Source: Candidatus Zhuqueibacterota bacterium (lineage in GTDB: Bacteria > Zhuqueibacterota > Zhuqueibacteria > Residuimicrobiales > Krinioviventaceae). Taken from it: 64,000 nt of DNA. Position 1 is the stretch's first letter. Each line of letters starts with the position of its first letter. Below the pieces are notes generated by a model. It was not told where the DNA came from. It did no database searches and worked only from the letters and a program-made list of their open reading frames with translations. A program made the translations under genes and the position numbers. Shown one piece after another: positions 7,975 to 16,895 of this stretch. Where the stretch lies: contig JAFGKD010000069.1 in the NCBI GenBank assembly GCA_016928775.1, forward strand, positions 1 to 64,000. Direction: 5' to 3'.

Positions 7975-10182
7975 ATGAAGTCTATTCGTTTTTTTTCGCT
8001 GGTTTTCCTGTTCATTTTCATAATCCCCAAACAGGGTAGTGCACAGCTCAATGAGACATCACCCGTCGCACCCGACACAGCCTTTTCGGCTGACAAGCCG
8101 GATATATATGTCACCTGGACGGATAAAAAAATTAAAGTCGATGGTGTACTTGATGAGGACGCCTGGAACGAAGCAAAACCTTACGAAGCCTATTTTTTTC
8201 AACGCGAGCCGCTCGATCGAGCACCGTCGAGCGAAAAAACGCGGGTGATGGTCTTGCAGGATGAAAAGATGCTCTATTTTGGCGTTTTATGTTACGATTC
8301 CGAGCCGGAGAAAATATTCGCCTCCTCCATGCGGCGTGACCGAAATTACGGCAGCGGCGATGTGCTTGAGCTGCTATTAGACACCTTTCAGGATAATCGT
8401 AATTGTTACGCCTTTGATACCAATCCACTCGGCGGCAAAGGGGATGCGATCGTCAGCGATCGGGGCAATCATGTGAACAAACAGTGGGAAGCCGTTATTT
8501 ATATGGATGGCAAGCTCAATGAGTCAGGGTGGGCGGCTGAATTTGCCATTCCGTTCAAATCACTCAAGTATAAAAAAGGTCAGGTTGTCGACTGGAATTT
8601 GAATATTTCGCGCGAGATCATGCACCGAAACGAGGAAACATACCTTGTGCCCATTCCTCGTGAGCTGGGACACATGGCCAAGTTCCGCGGTGAGCTGTGG
8701 GGTCGGTTGCGCAACATTCGGCCGCCGCAACAGAGCCTCAATCTTGAGGTTTACCCTTACACCCTGGCTGGACAGACGCGTATCTATGGCGAGAACAAAG
8801 ACCGTAAAAACGAGGTAAATGGCGGCATCGATTTTAAATATGACGTCACCACCCAACTGGCTCTGGATCTCACCTATAATACCGACTTTGCGCAAGCCGA
8901 GGCGGACGAAGAGATTGTCAATGTCACCCGCTTCAATATCCGGCGCGAAGAAAAGCGTGAATTCTTTTTACAAAACGCCGGGCTGTTTCAATTCGGACCC
9001 GGATCAAGGACGCAACGGAATTACATCCTCTTTGACTCCCGCACCATTGGCATTCAGGATCAACAGCGCATCCCGTTGTTGGGCGGCGCCAAGCTCACCG
9101 GTCGCGCCGGCAAATATTCCATTGCAGCGCTCAGCATGCAGAGCAAACAAACAACATTGGCAGATAACACAGTGCAACCTTCGACCAATTATATCGCGGT
9201 TCGACTGAAACGCGATGTGTCGAATGATTCGCATATCGGTTTGATGGTGTTGAATCAAATGGCGACATCGCATGACTATTCGCGCGCCCTGGGTCTGGAT
9301 GGTCTGTGGAATGTGACCTCGGCCATACGGCTGGATGCCGCTGTGATCAAATCTTTTGCCCCGGATATTTCGGCTGACGATATGGCCGGTGACGTCGGCT
9401 TTATTCTGAACAAAGAGTGGATCGACATCGATTTACGCTACACGCACATCGATTCGCTGTTTAATCCCAAAATGGGATTTGTCCGCCGCCCCAATATTCG
9501 CAATCTTGATAGCGATATCACATTCACCAAATGGATCAACAACAGATATCTGCAAAATATCGCTTTTTCATCAGGTCTCTCCTATATAACCGACCACCAT
9601 CAGATTCTGCACACCAGGGATATTCCTTTTACAGGATCGGTCACATTTCGCACCGGCGATCAACTCGCGATCGGCGCCACGCGTTCATACGAGTTTGTTC
9701 CGGCGCCATCCTCCATTCGTGATATTCAAATTGATGCCGGGGTGTACGATACATGGTCACAAAATCTGGACTTTACCTCCTACCGCGCCCGTCCGGTGAA
9801 CGGGACGCTGGACATTGTTTGGGGGCAACTGTTTGATGGATGGCAGCAATCGCTTTTATTATCGGGTTCGGCCAAAGTGTCGAATCATCTGAATGTTGAT
9901 GTCGCGTATACATACAATCATCTGGATTTAAAAAACGGCACTCTCCGCTCGCATGTGCTGTCCACCCGCTGGACTTATTCGTTTACGCCGGACTTTTTCG
10001 CCAAGGCCTATGTGCAGTGGAACACCGCTGACAAACGATTTTCCGGCAATTTTATCATCGATTATGCTTACAAACCGAAAAGCCACATCTACCTCGTGTA
10101 CAACGAGAATCAGGATACACAGCACTGGCAACCCACGGACCGGATCATCATGCTGAAACTGACCTATTTGTGGCAGATTTAA
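7975..10182 (+). CDS. DUF5916 outer-membrane protein with CBM9-like N-terminal domain
   Basis: A 735-residue protein. The start at 7975 gives the signal peptide MKSIRFFSLVFLFIFIIPKQ and has AAGGAAG seven bases before it. Residues about 35-245 resemble family 9 carbohydrate-binding modules (IKVDGVLDEDAWNEA, then LYFGVLCYDSEPEKI and GDVLELLLDTFQDNRNCYAF). The rest matches the style of DUF5916: GGIDFKYDVTTQLALDLTYN, then FNIRREEKREFFLQNAG, and many amphipathic strands ending in LTYLWQI, as in an outer-membrane barrel. The role is unknown. Its place after the sulfatase and GH66 genes suggests glycan handling at the surface. Confidence 0.85.
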   Translation: MKSIRFFSLVFLFIFIIPKQGSAQLNETSPVAPDTAFSADKPDIYVTWTDKKIKVDGVLDEDAWNEAKPYEAYFFQREPLDRAPSSEKTRVMVLQDEKMLYFGVLCYDSEPEKIFASSMRRDRNYGSGDVLELLLDTFQDNRNCYAFDTNPLGGKGDAIVSDRGNHVNKQWEAVIYMDGKLNESGWAAEFAIPFKSLKYKKGQVVDWNLNISREIMHRNEETYLVPIPRELGHMAKFRGELWGRLRNIRPPQQSLNLEVYPYTLAGQTRIYGENKDRKNEVNGGIDFKYDVTTQLALDLTYNTDFAQAEADEEIVNVTRFNIRREEKREFFLQNAGLFQFGPGSRTQRNYILFDSRTIGIQDQQRIPLLGGAKLTGRAGKYSIAALSMQSKQTTLADNTVQPSTNYIAVRLKRDVSNDSHIGLMVLNQMATSHDYSRALGLDGLWNVTSAIRLDAAVIKSFAPDISADDMAGDVGFILNKEWIDIDLRYTHIDSLFNPKMGFVRRPNIRNLDSDITFTKWINNRYLQNIAFSSGLSYITDHHQILHTRDIPFTGSVTFRTGDQLAIGATRSYEFVPAPSSIRDIQIDAGVYDTWSQNLDFTSYRARPVNGTLDIVWGQLFDGWQQSLLLSGSAKVSNHLNVDVAYTYNHLDLKNGTLRSHVLSTRWTYSFTPDFFAKAYVQWNTADKRFSGNFIIDYAYKPKSHIYLVYNENQDTQHWQPTDRIIMLKLTYLWQI

Positions 10183-10183
10183 A

Positions 10184-10564
10184 TTATAATGCTGTGAGCA
10201 TATCGCGCAGCTCTTCCGGGCGCATGGAATTAAAATTGAATTGCCGACCGTCCGGTGTTGTCAGGGTGAGAGCAATATGATATTGTTTTGCGAGGTCGGA
10301 GAGAAATTGAACGAAAACCTCCTGCTTTTGCTCGTTTTTTAATTGTTGAAAAAAGCCATCTGGATGCGCAAGCATTGTCGGGATGGCCAACACCAGGGTT
10401 ATGGCGGTGAGTGTTTTCAGGGTGCTCTCGGCTGTGGTCGCGCCAGCCACTGCCACATCCGGCCCAAGATATTTCTGCACAAGTTGGTGAACTTTTTCCA
10501 GCGCTTCTGCGGCATTTTCACCGATGAGATCAATCTGGATATTCGGCACGTCACTTCTCGACAA
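10184..10564 (-). CDS. Small alpha/beta protein with one membrane segment, possibly EACC1-like
   Basis: A 126-residue protein with no signal peptide. A first beta strand (IQIDLIG, residues 9-15) and helix are followed by a hydrophobic segment (LTAITLVLAIPTMLA, about 51-65), an amphipathic helix, and a C-terminal strand-turn-strand-helix (ITLTTPDGRQFNFN then PEELRDML). This order resembles the effector-associated constant component 1 (EACC1) of predicted conflict systems; the match is from memory and weak. The start is TTG at 10564, three bases after the dehydrogenase stop; GTG at 10549, with GAGAAG just upstream, is also possible. It ends one base from the convergent DUF5916 gene. Confidence 0.7.
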   Translation of the reverse strand: MSRSDVPNIQIDLIGENAAEALEKVHQLVQKYLGPDVAVAGATTAESTLKTLTAITLVLAIPTMLAHPDGFFQQLKNEQKQEVFVQFLSDLAKQYHIALTLTTPDGRQFNFNSMRPEELRDMLTAL

Positions 10565-10567
10565 GTG

Positions 10568-11599
10568 TTAAGGGTGAATAATGACTTTTACGGCGCCGTC
10601 CCGGTAAGCATCAACCAGCTCAAAAGCTGCCTGCGATTCGTGCAGTGGAAAGTGATGCGTTATCATTTTTTTGACATCAATGGCGCCCTTGTCCATCAAA
10701 CCGAGTACACGATCATACATTCGCAAAGACCGACGGACAAAACGAAACGTCAATCCCTTGCGACGAGCGGGTGAGGGTGAAAACGGGATGTCATCACTTT
10801 CCTGGATGCCGATGATGATAATCTTTCCGCCCGGAGCGGCGATCTGCACCATTTGCCGCGATGTCTCATCCACACCGGCCGCTTCAAAAACAGCGTCCAC
10901 ACCGCGACCACGGGTTAATTCGAGAATTCTTTCAACAACATTGTCTTTATCAGCCCGGATGCGCACATCAGCGCGAAACAGGCCTGCCATTTCGAGACGT
11001 TCGGGGACTCTATCCGTAGCAAAAATTTGCGACGCGCCGGCGACTTTGCGCAGCAATTCAATCACTCCCAGGCCTATTGGACCACAGCCCAAAACAGCAG
11101 CAGACTGGCCGGCGTGCAGATTGGCCAAATCGAGAGCGTGCAGGCAGACGCCCATACCCTCTGCTAAAACGCCATCAACAAAATCAAGATGTTCCGGCAG
11201 CTTGTGCAGCAGGTGTGCCGGCCACACCATATACTCTTTTAAAGCTCCTTCAACACCGGGCATGCCGCAGAATTGAACGTTTGGACAGAGATTGGTGTAG
11301 CCGCGCACGCACCATTCGCATGCACCACAATGGTTCGCCGCATCCACAGCGACCCGATCGCCAACCTGGACATTCGTCACCCGGGAACCGATTTTTTCGA
11401 CGACAGCAGAAAATTCGTGTCCAAGCACAAGGCCTGCGTTTGTTGCATCATCGAACGTGTAGCCACGAAAACGGTGTAAATCTGATCCACAGATACCCAC
11501 AGCCTTGATTCGCAAAAGAGCCGAATGCGCTGATAATGTTGGCAGAGGTTCATCGAAGACAGCAAACTCTCTTGTCTTTAAAAGTCGTACAACCTTCAT
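10568..11599 (-). CDS. Zinc-dependent medium-chain alcohol/polyol dehydrogenase
   Basis: An NAD(P)-dependent alcohol or polyol dehydrogenase of the MDR family, 343 residues, cytoplasmic. Catalytic-zinc ligands are visible in GICGSD and GHEF. The four structural-zinc cysteines are in CGACEWCVRGYTNLC. The Rossmann motif is AAVLGCGPIGLGVIELL, about residues 165-180. The sequence is nearest in style to sorbitol or threonine dehydrogenases, but the substrate cannot be read from the sequence. The start codon is ATG at 11599, six bases after the stop of the upstream gene, so the two are likely cotranscribed. Confidence 0.93.
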   Translation of the reverse strand: MKVVRLLKTREFAVFDEPLPTLSAHSALLRIKAVGICGSDLHRFRGYTFDDATNAGLVLGHEFSAVVEKIGSRVTNVQVGDRVAVDAANHCGACEWCVRGYTNLCPNVQFCGMPGVEGALKEYMVWPAHLLHKLPEHLDFVDGVLAEGMGVCLHALDLANLHAGQSAAVLGCGPIGLGVIELLRKVAGASQIFATDRVPERLEMAGLFRADVRIRADKDNVVERILELTRGRGVDAVFEAAGVDETSRQMVQIAAPGGKIIIIGIQESDDIPFSPSPARRKGLTFRFVRRSLRMYDRVLGLMDKGAIDVKKMITHHFPLHESQAAFELVDAYRDGAVKVIIHP

Positions 11600-11605
11600 G
11601 GAAAG

Positions 11606-12202
11606 CTATAACATTAAAAAAGTGTCAAAATTTCCCTGTCCAACATTGTCTCGCAAAGTTTCCAATACAAAATCAATATCATCATACGGGCCACTGACGT
11701 AACGTGGTTTTCCCTCGATGCCGAACTCTACCTCGGGCAATTCATCAAATGCTTCTCTGGGCTCCAGTAGCATTTGACATCGTTGATAATCCGGGTGCGG
11801 CTCAAAACCCAATGATCTCGCATAATCCACAGCACCATAAACAATAGCATGCGCCAGGTCAAGTGGCGTATCTATTAAACGACCAAGTTCCTCTGTTCGC
11901 GCCAAAAACTCGGAATGGTATTTTGGCCTGGGCATATTGGCTTTCAATAAGCAATCTTTGACGCCGAGGCACAAAAGATCGACCAGAATATCAACAAAAA
12001 TGAGATGTCCGTCCGGTTGTTCGCGCGCCAGGATGACGTGGGTTAAACCGGATTTACGCCAATTATCCAGAACAAGACAATGGTATACAGGATAGGAACG
12101 AGCCATTGATATCATCTGCCCGACAGTTGGCTTGAGCAGGCTTTTCATTGTTGATTTTTTCTTCTTGTAGGCTTTGCCTTTGTTTTTTTTCTTTGAGCTC
12201 AT
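11606..12202 (-). CDS. Conserved protein of unknown function with lysine-rich N-terminus
   Basis: A 198-residue soluble protein. It opens with a strongly basic stretch (KKKNKGKAYKKKKS), followed by a conserved body: ARSYPVYHCLVLDNW, then VILAREQPDGHLIF, VDLLCLGVKD and AHAIVYGAVDYARSLGF. I recall this pattern as a widespread bacterial family without a known function, sometimes linked to SEC-C or YecA-type proteins; no catalytic residues are evident. The basic tail could bind nucleic acid. GGAG lies about nine bases before the ATG. It is upstream of the dehydrogenase gene by six bases. Confidence 0.8.
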   Translation of the reverse strand: MSSKKKNKGKAYKKKKSTMKSLLKPTVGQMISMARSYPVYHCLVLDNWRKSGLTHVILAREQPDGHLIFVDILVDLLCLGVKDCLLKANMPRPKYHSEFLARTEELGRLIDTPLDLAHAIVYGAVDYARSLGFEPHPDYQRCQMLLEPREAFDELPEVEFGIEGKPRYVSGPYDDIDFVLETLRDNVGQGNFDTFLML

Positions 12203-12290
12203 TTCTTTGACTCCACACCTGGCGAAAACGGGATTAAAAAGGTAACCACCAAACAGATAAAAAGATGCTTCAATATAAAATAAAAAACGA

Positions 12291-13367
12291 TCACGGCATC
12301 AACGCTTTCAGCAGTAACGGGCGCCACTCATTCTTGTCACGATCATAGACGCCAAATCCGGCACCAAACTCCCAATAAGTCCAGGAAATACCGCGTTTTT
12401 CGCAGGAGCGCGCCACGTGATCGGTCCAGCGATAACGGGAATTGTCATCCGCTTTTTCGTATGCCCCGAATTCACCGAGGTATAGCGGACGAGTATGCTG
12501 TTGTGCCCAGGCCACGGCGGTATCAAATGCGTCGGTGATTGCTTTTCGCTCATTCGGTGAACCCATCCAGGGTGTACCGAGCCAGCTATTGGCATCATCA
12601 CCAGCCCAGCTTGCGCCCTGATGGGTAAACTGGAATGGCGAATAATAATGGAACGTGGCGATGAGACAACGATCTTCTTCCGGCAGATCGAGAGTTGGAA
12701 TTCGATCAATGGCATTCCAACTGATCGGCCCAATGACGACCATTCGATAAGGATTGGTTTTCCGGATCAGAGCCAACGCATCGCGGGCCAACTGGTTCCA
12801 TATTGCTGCATTATTGTTGAATGCGCCATGCGGTTCATTCAGAATTTCAAAAAAGAGTTCATCGGGATAGTCGCTGTAGTGGCCGGAAATTTGTTCCCAC
12901 AGGGCGAGTAGCCAATTGCGATGCTCTTGCGGATTTTCGTTGAGCTCATCGAAATGATGATTATTCAAAACCACAGTGAGGCCGAGAGCCAGTGCTGTTT
13001 CGACAATGTGATCCACTCGCTGAAAAAACTGGCTATCGATGGTAAATGGTGCGGTCGATTGTGAGCGCGTCGGCCAGGTGATCGGCAGGCGAATGGAATT
13101 AAATCCTGCGTCGGCAATGGCCTGGATATATTCGTCGCGGATCACAATACCCCAGTCGCCTTCAGCGGGCGCTTCAAGCGCATTGCCAAAGTTCAAACCG
13201 CGTCCGATTTTGGCGTTCATCTCAAAGGCATCCAAAGGTTCAGTGGACGGGGGATCAAACGGCCATTCATCTTCGGGTGGCTGCTGTTCCGGTTCTGTCG
13301 TTTTTTGTCTACAGCTTGCGCATGCTATTGTGAGCACAACAAGCATGTACAAGATAAATTTAAACAT
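12291..13367 (-). CDS. GH5 family endoglucanase-like lipoprotein
   Basis: A glycoside hydrolase of clan GH-A, family 5, likely cutting beta-1,4-glucans or mannans. The ATG at 13367 is chosen because it opens the lipoprotein signal (MFKFILYMLVVLTIAC, lipid Cys16) and has GAGGAA seven bases upstream. A Pro/Glu-rich linker follows (about residues 20-45). The domain shows GRGLNFGNALE, FNSIRLPITW, the acid/base Glu178 in EILNEPHG and the nucleophile Glu299 in LGEFGAYE, ending ISWTYWEFGAGFGVYD. It should sit on a periplasmic or outer-membrane face. No T9SS domain is present, unlike the other secreted hydrolases here. Confidence 0.92.
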   Translation of the reverse strand: MFKFILYMLVVLTIACASCRQKTTEPEQQPPEDEWPFDPPSTEPLDAFEMNAKIGRGLNFGNALEAPAEGDWGIVIRDEYIQAIADAGFNSIRLPITWPTRSQSTAPFTIDSQFFQRVDHIVETALALGLTVVLNNHHFDELNENPQEHRNWLLALWEQISGHYSDYPDELFFEILNEPHGAFNNNAAIWNQLARDALALIRKTNPYRMVVIGPISWNAIDRIPTLDLPEEDRCLIATFHYYSPFQFTHQGASWAGDDANSWLGTPWMGSPNERKAITDAFDTAVAWAQQHTRPLYLGEFGAYEKADDNSRYRWTDHVARSCEKRGISWTYWEFGAGFGVYDRDKNEWRPLLLKALMP

Positions 13368-13461
13368 TTGTCGTTTCCTCAGTTTCAAGCCATGATAACA
13401 ATAATTTTGAAAATTTCAAAGACAGGAAAAGTATGCACAAGCTCATCTTTTCCTCGAATGT

Positions 13462-14262
13462 CTAAAAGCAAAAATTAAATTGAATCCACATTGTTTGTCC
13501 GGCTGGTGCAGCCGAGGTCTGTTCAGCTTTATGCACTTTGGGGATAAAATAGGCGGCGGCGCTGCCGACCAGTGCACCAACAACCACATCGCTGGGAAAG
13601 TGCCGACCAGCGCGTACCCGCCAATAGGCGACCGTCGACGCGAGCCCAATCGTTCCAGCCCAGATGTACGGCTTGAATCGCGAATCGGGGTGATAGTCGC
13701 TATACACTTTGGCGCATAAAACAGCGCCGGCAAACGAAAGGGACGTATGCCCTGAGAAAAATGATTTTTTAGCGTCCTTGCCCTTTTTCTGCTCGAGTGG
13801 TACGCGTTCATTATAAACCCATGGACGAATTCGCCCCACTGTGACTTTGGTCAGCTCGGTCAAAACAGCGGTGACAGCTATGGTTTCGAGGTAAAGATAG
13901 CCAAGCGTATTCGGTTCCGCGCCAATCCGCGCATCGGTCAACAAGCCGACGGGCAAAAGCAGAGTCGCCAACATGCCATAGTCGCTGAATTTGGCGGCTC
14001 GCTCCGACAGGTTGCAGGTGGCTGATCGATCAAACCGATTTATCGTGTTACGATCCAATTGCGACGCCTGCTCTGGCGTGAGCGGAGACATTTTGTGTTC
14101 AATAAACAGGCTGGTGATTCCCAGCAAAGCAGTGGAACCAAGTATCAGATTATCTATTGATGAATATTTTTCAAAAGGCGGTTCAAATGCGACAGCATGG
14201 GTGCACAAAACAACCAGAATCACCAGCATAATCACTGAACGTTTTTTGTTGTAAATCGACAT
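13462..14262 (-). CDS. PAP2-family membrane-associated phosphatase
   Basis: A 266-residue phosphatidic-acid-phosphatase-type 2 protein with a signal peptide or first membrane helix (residues 7-24). The three catalytic motifs are present: KVTVGRIRP (K-x6-RP), SGHTS and RVRAGRHFPSD. Typical substrates are lipid phosphates such as phosphatidate or undecaprenyl diphosphate; the exact one is not readable. Hydrophobic helices lie between the motifs. It is flanked by the GH5 lipoprotein and the cytochrome gene with gaps of about 95 and 155 bases, so it is probably transcribed separately. Confidence 0.92.
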   Translation of the reverse strand: MSIYNKKRSVIMLVILVVLCTHAVAFEPPFEKYSSIDNLILGSTALLGITSLFIEHKMSPLTPEQASQLDRNTINRFDRSATCNLSERAAKFSDYGMLATLLLPVGLLTDARIGAEPNTLGYLYLETIAVTAVLTELTKVTVGRIRPWVYNERVPLEQKKGKDAKKSFFSGHTSLSFAGAVLCAKVYSDYHPDSRFKPYIWAGTIGLASTVAYWRVRAGRHFPSDVVVGALVGSAAAYFIPKVHKAEQTSAAPAGQTMWIQFNFCF

Positions 14263-14418
14263 TATTCACAAACATTTCATATAGATTCAACACGTCCAAT
14301 AAAAGCACTCTTTGTGGCTTTGCACCTTCGTGTGAATGAATTTTTCAGCTTACGATCTTCCGGCCATATCAAGTCTCGCATTATAAATCCGCGGCGTATA
14401 AATTCAAGTGGCCACAAA

Positions 14419-16746
14419 TTAGCGCTCATAGTCTTTCAGGGCACGCAACTGCTCAGCCAATTGTTGGTAGCTCAGATCGTCAGGGAAATAGTTGACCAAT
14501 TTGGCGGCGTAAACCAGCGCTGTATCAATCCGGTTGAGATCGCGATTCATGGTCGCCAAACTGAAAAGAATATCACGGTCGTATGGATGAAGCTCGACGG
14601 TCTTTTCCAAAACCTGTATAGCTTCATCAGTCCGTTGATTTGAAGATAATCCAATCGCATAAACGTAGGTAAAACGAGCAGTCTCGGGTGACAATTCAGC
14701 GGCGTTTTTCAGACAGGTGAGCGCTTTGTCCACCTGGCGTTGCCTTACATAGGCCAAACCGAGCGCGTGATGAATTTCCGCCAAATCAGGATCGACCGTG
14801 AGCGCGCTCTGCAATGTTTTTTCAGCATCAGCTTCACGCCCCTGCAGCCGGTATAAATCTGCCAAATTAATATAGCTGTAAACAAATAGCGGCTCTATCT
14901 CAATCGCTTTTTTATAGCAACTTTCCGCTTCGGCATAGTCACCCTGATGCAATGCAATAACGCCCAGATTGAGATGAGCCGTTTCGTGATCGGCATTGAT
15001 ATATTGCGACTGTTTATATTCTTCGAGGGCACTCTGTAAAAGTTGCTCGTCCGATCCTGACAATCCCAATGATAACACCTCGACGAGCGATTGGGCCGCA
15101 GCGATTCGCACAAGGCGAACAGGATCTTTGAGCAGTGATTTGATGAGACGGAAACGCTCTTTCACTTCCACCATAGCGAATGATCCAACTGTGGCCGCCC
15201 GAATGAGCGGATCTGGGTCCTGGATATTTTTGCGCAATGTCTCCAGCGCGCCGGTTGTCGGATAGTTGCCAAGGAGGTGTAATGCGGTGGCGCGAATCAT
15301 CGGAGCGCGGTTATCATTCGCCAGCTCGATTAAATCATCTTGCGCTTCGACGTAATGGCGACGCCCGGCGTAAAATATCTCACCATAATGGATTTCGCCC
15401 TGCTCAAGCTTGTCGTACCACTTTTTTACAAATTCTGTCGCCCATTGATTCGATTTACTCGCATGACACTTTATACAAGCATTCGGCGTTTCAAGACGCT
15501 CGGATAAATCCGGACGTGGCACGCGCATGCTGTGGTCACGCCGCGGATCGACAACCATATAGGTGCGCTCAGGCATATGGCACTCGACACACAAACCGCC
15601 GCTCTGTTCCGGATCGTGAAAATGATGTGAACGGAGGGCGAATTGTGCGGGCATATGACAGCGGTAGCACAGCGCATTGCCCTCAAGGTAGATCTTGCCA
15701 CTGTGCGGTTCGTGACAGTCCTTGCAGGTCACACCTGCCATATACATTTTGCTTTGCAGGAACGATCCGTAGACATATACTTCCTCAAGAATTTGGCCAT
15801 CGGCAAAATAGAGATTCTCCTCCAGAAGGCCAGGGCGATGCGTATCGAGTAACGACGTGCCATGCTCATAATCTTCGTGAACAATCGTTCGGCGCGCATG
15901 ACAGCGTCCGCACATGTCGATGAGGTTACGATTTTTCAAGGGAACTGTCCGTTCGGCCGTCCCTTTTTCCTGATCGCGAAAAATCCAGGTGGCATTGTCC
16001 GACTCTTTGAGTCGGAGCACAAGACCAAGATAGCCTTGCGTGTCGATTTTTTGACCTTTTTCGGCCGCATCCGCCCAGCGAACGTGCTCAGAGCCCGGAC
16101 CGTGACATGCTTCACATGACACATCGATTTCCGACCAGGTGGTAAAATATGTCTCTGTAAATCGATCGTAATTTTTGCGAACGTGGGTCGAATGGCATTC
16201 GGAGCACATATAATTGTAATTTTGTGCCATACGCGTCCAGAATAGAATATCGTTCGGTGCGATGCGTTCCTGGCCATAGATATGAAACCAACGTTGTCCA
16301 CCGTGCTTTTTTGGGCGCGTATCCCAACAAAGCGGCAACATCTGGTAGCGTCCGCCAGGAAATTCAACGAGATATTGTTGAAGAGGACGAATACCGAGTG
16401 TGTGCGTCACATGGTAATCATGTAGCTGCCCATCCGGCCCTTCGGTCGTGACGTAAAAGTGATCATTCTTTTTGTAAAATCGGGAGGTAACGCCGAGGTG
16501 AGTATACGTCGTTTCGTTGAAATCACCCAAGACGGTTGACTCATTGGCAACGTCCATGGCATCATCATGGTCAGAGCCGATAAAAAGATCATATTGCAGT
16601 TTATGGCAATCTTTGCACGCATTGCGCCCGACATAGCCAAATTGAACACGCAATTCAGAATCACGCACGTTTTTATCTTCAGTTCTTTCGCATCCAATTG
16701 ACAGCAGGAGAAAAAAAAGCAGAATTTCGTGGCGTTTTATTTTCAT
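14419..16746 (-). CDS. Eight-haem cytochrome c lipoprotein with HEAT-like and TPR repeats
   Basis: A 775-residue periplasmic electron-transfer protein. The lipoprotein signal ends LLSIGC (Cys19). Eight CxxCH haem sites occur in the first 440 residues: CKDCH, CSECH, CEACH, CGRCH, a second CKDCH, CYRCH, CVECH and CIKCH. A HEAT-like helical segment follows (NDNRAPMIRATALHLLGNYP, IQDPDPLIRAATVG), then about six TPR units to the C-terminus (HLNLGVIALHQGDYAEAE, YINLADLYRLQGREADAE). The repeats suggest a docking role. It resembles multihaem CxxCH/TPR proteins of environmental bacteria; the redox partner is unknown. No haem-lyase genes are in the window. Confidence 0.92.
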   Translation of the reverse strand: MKIKRHEILLFFLLLSIGCERTEDKNVRDSELRVQFGYVGRNACKDCHKLQYDLFIGSDHDDAMDVANESTVLGDFNETTYTHLGVTSRFYKKNDHFYVTTEGPDGQLHDYHVTHTLGIRPLQQYLVEFPGGRYQMLPLCWDTRPKKHGGQRWFHIYGQERIAPNDILFWTRMAQNYNYMCSECHSTHVRKNYDRFTETYFTTWSEIDVSCEACHGPGSEHVRWADAAEKGQKIDTQGYLGLVLRLKESDNATWIFRDQEKGTAERTVPLKNRNLIDMCGRCHARRTIVHEDYEHGTSLLDTHRPGLLEENLYFADGQILEEVYVYGSFLQSKMYMAGVTCKDCHEPHSGKIYLEGNALCYRCHMPAQFALRSHHFHDPEQSGGLCVECHMPERTYMVVDPRRDHSMRVPRPDLSERLETPNACIKCHASKSNQWATEFVKKWYDKLEQGEIHYGEIFYAGRRHYVEAQDDLIELANDNRAPMIRATALHLLGNYPTTGALETLRKNIQDPDPLIRAATVGSFAMVEVKERFRLIKSLLKDPVRLVRIAAAQSLVEVLSLGLSGSDEQLLQSALEEYKQSQYINADHETAHLNLGVIALHQGDYAEAESCYKKAIEIEPLFVYSYINLADLYRLQGREADAEKTLQSALTVDPDLAEIHHALGLAYVRQRQVDKALTCLKNAAELSPETARFTYVYAIGLSSNQRTDEAIQVLEKTVELHPYDRDILFSLATMNRDLNRIDTALVYAAKLVNYFPDDLSYQQLAEQLRALKDYER

Positions 16747-16895
16747 TCAAAGTCCATTTTGATTTCTGATTTGACAAATTACAGTGTTGATAATGGAAAT
16801 GCAAATCATTTTTATGGACTCTTGAAAAACATCGAGCTCCGGTTGAAAATCTCTTTGGTAAAACTATCACGATCGATGCCGATTCTTCAAGAATA

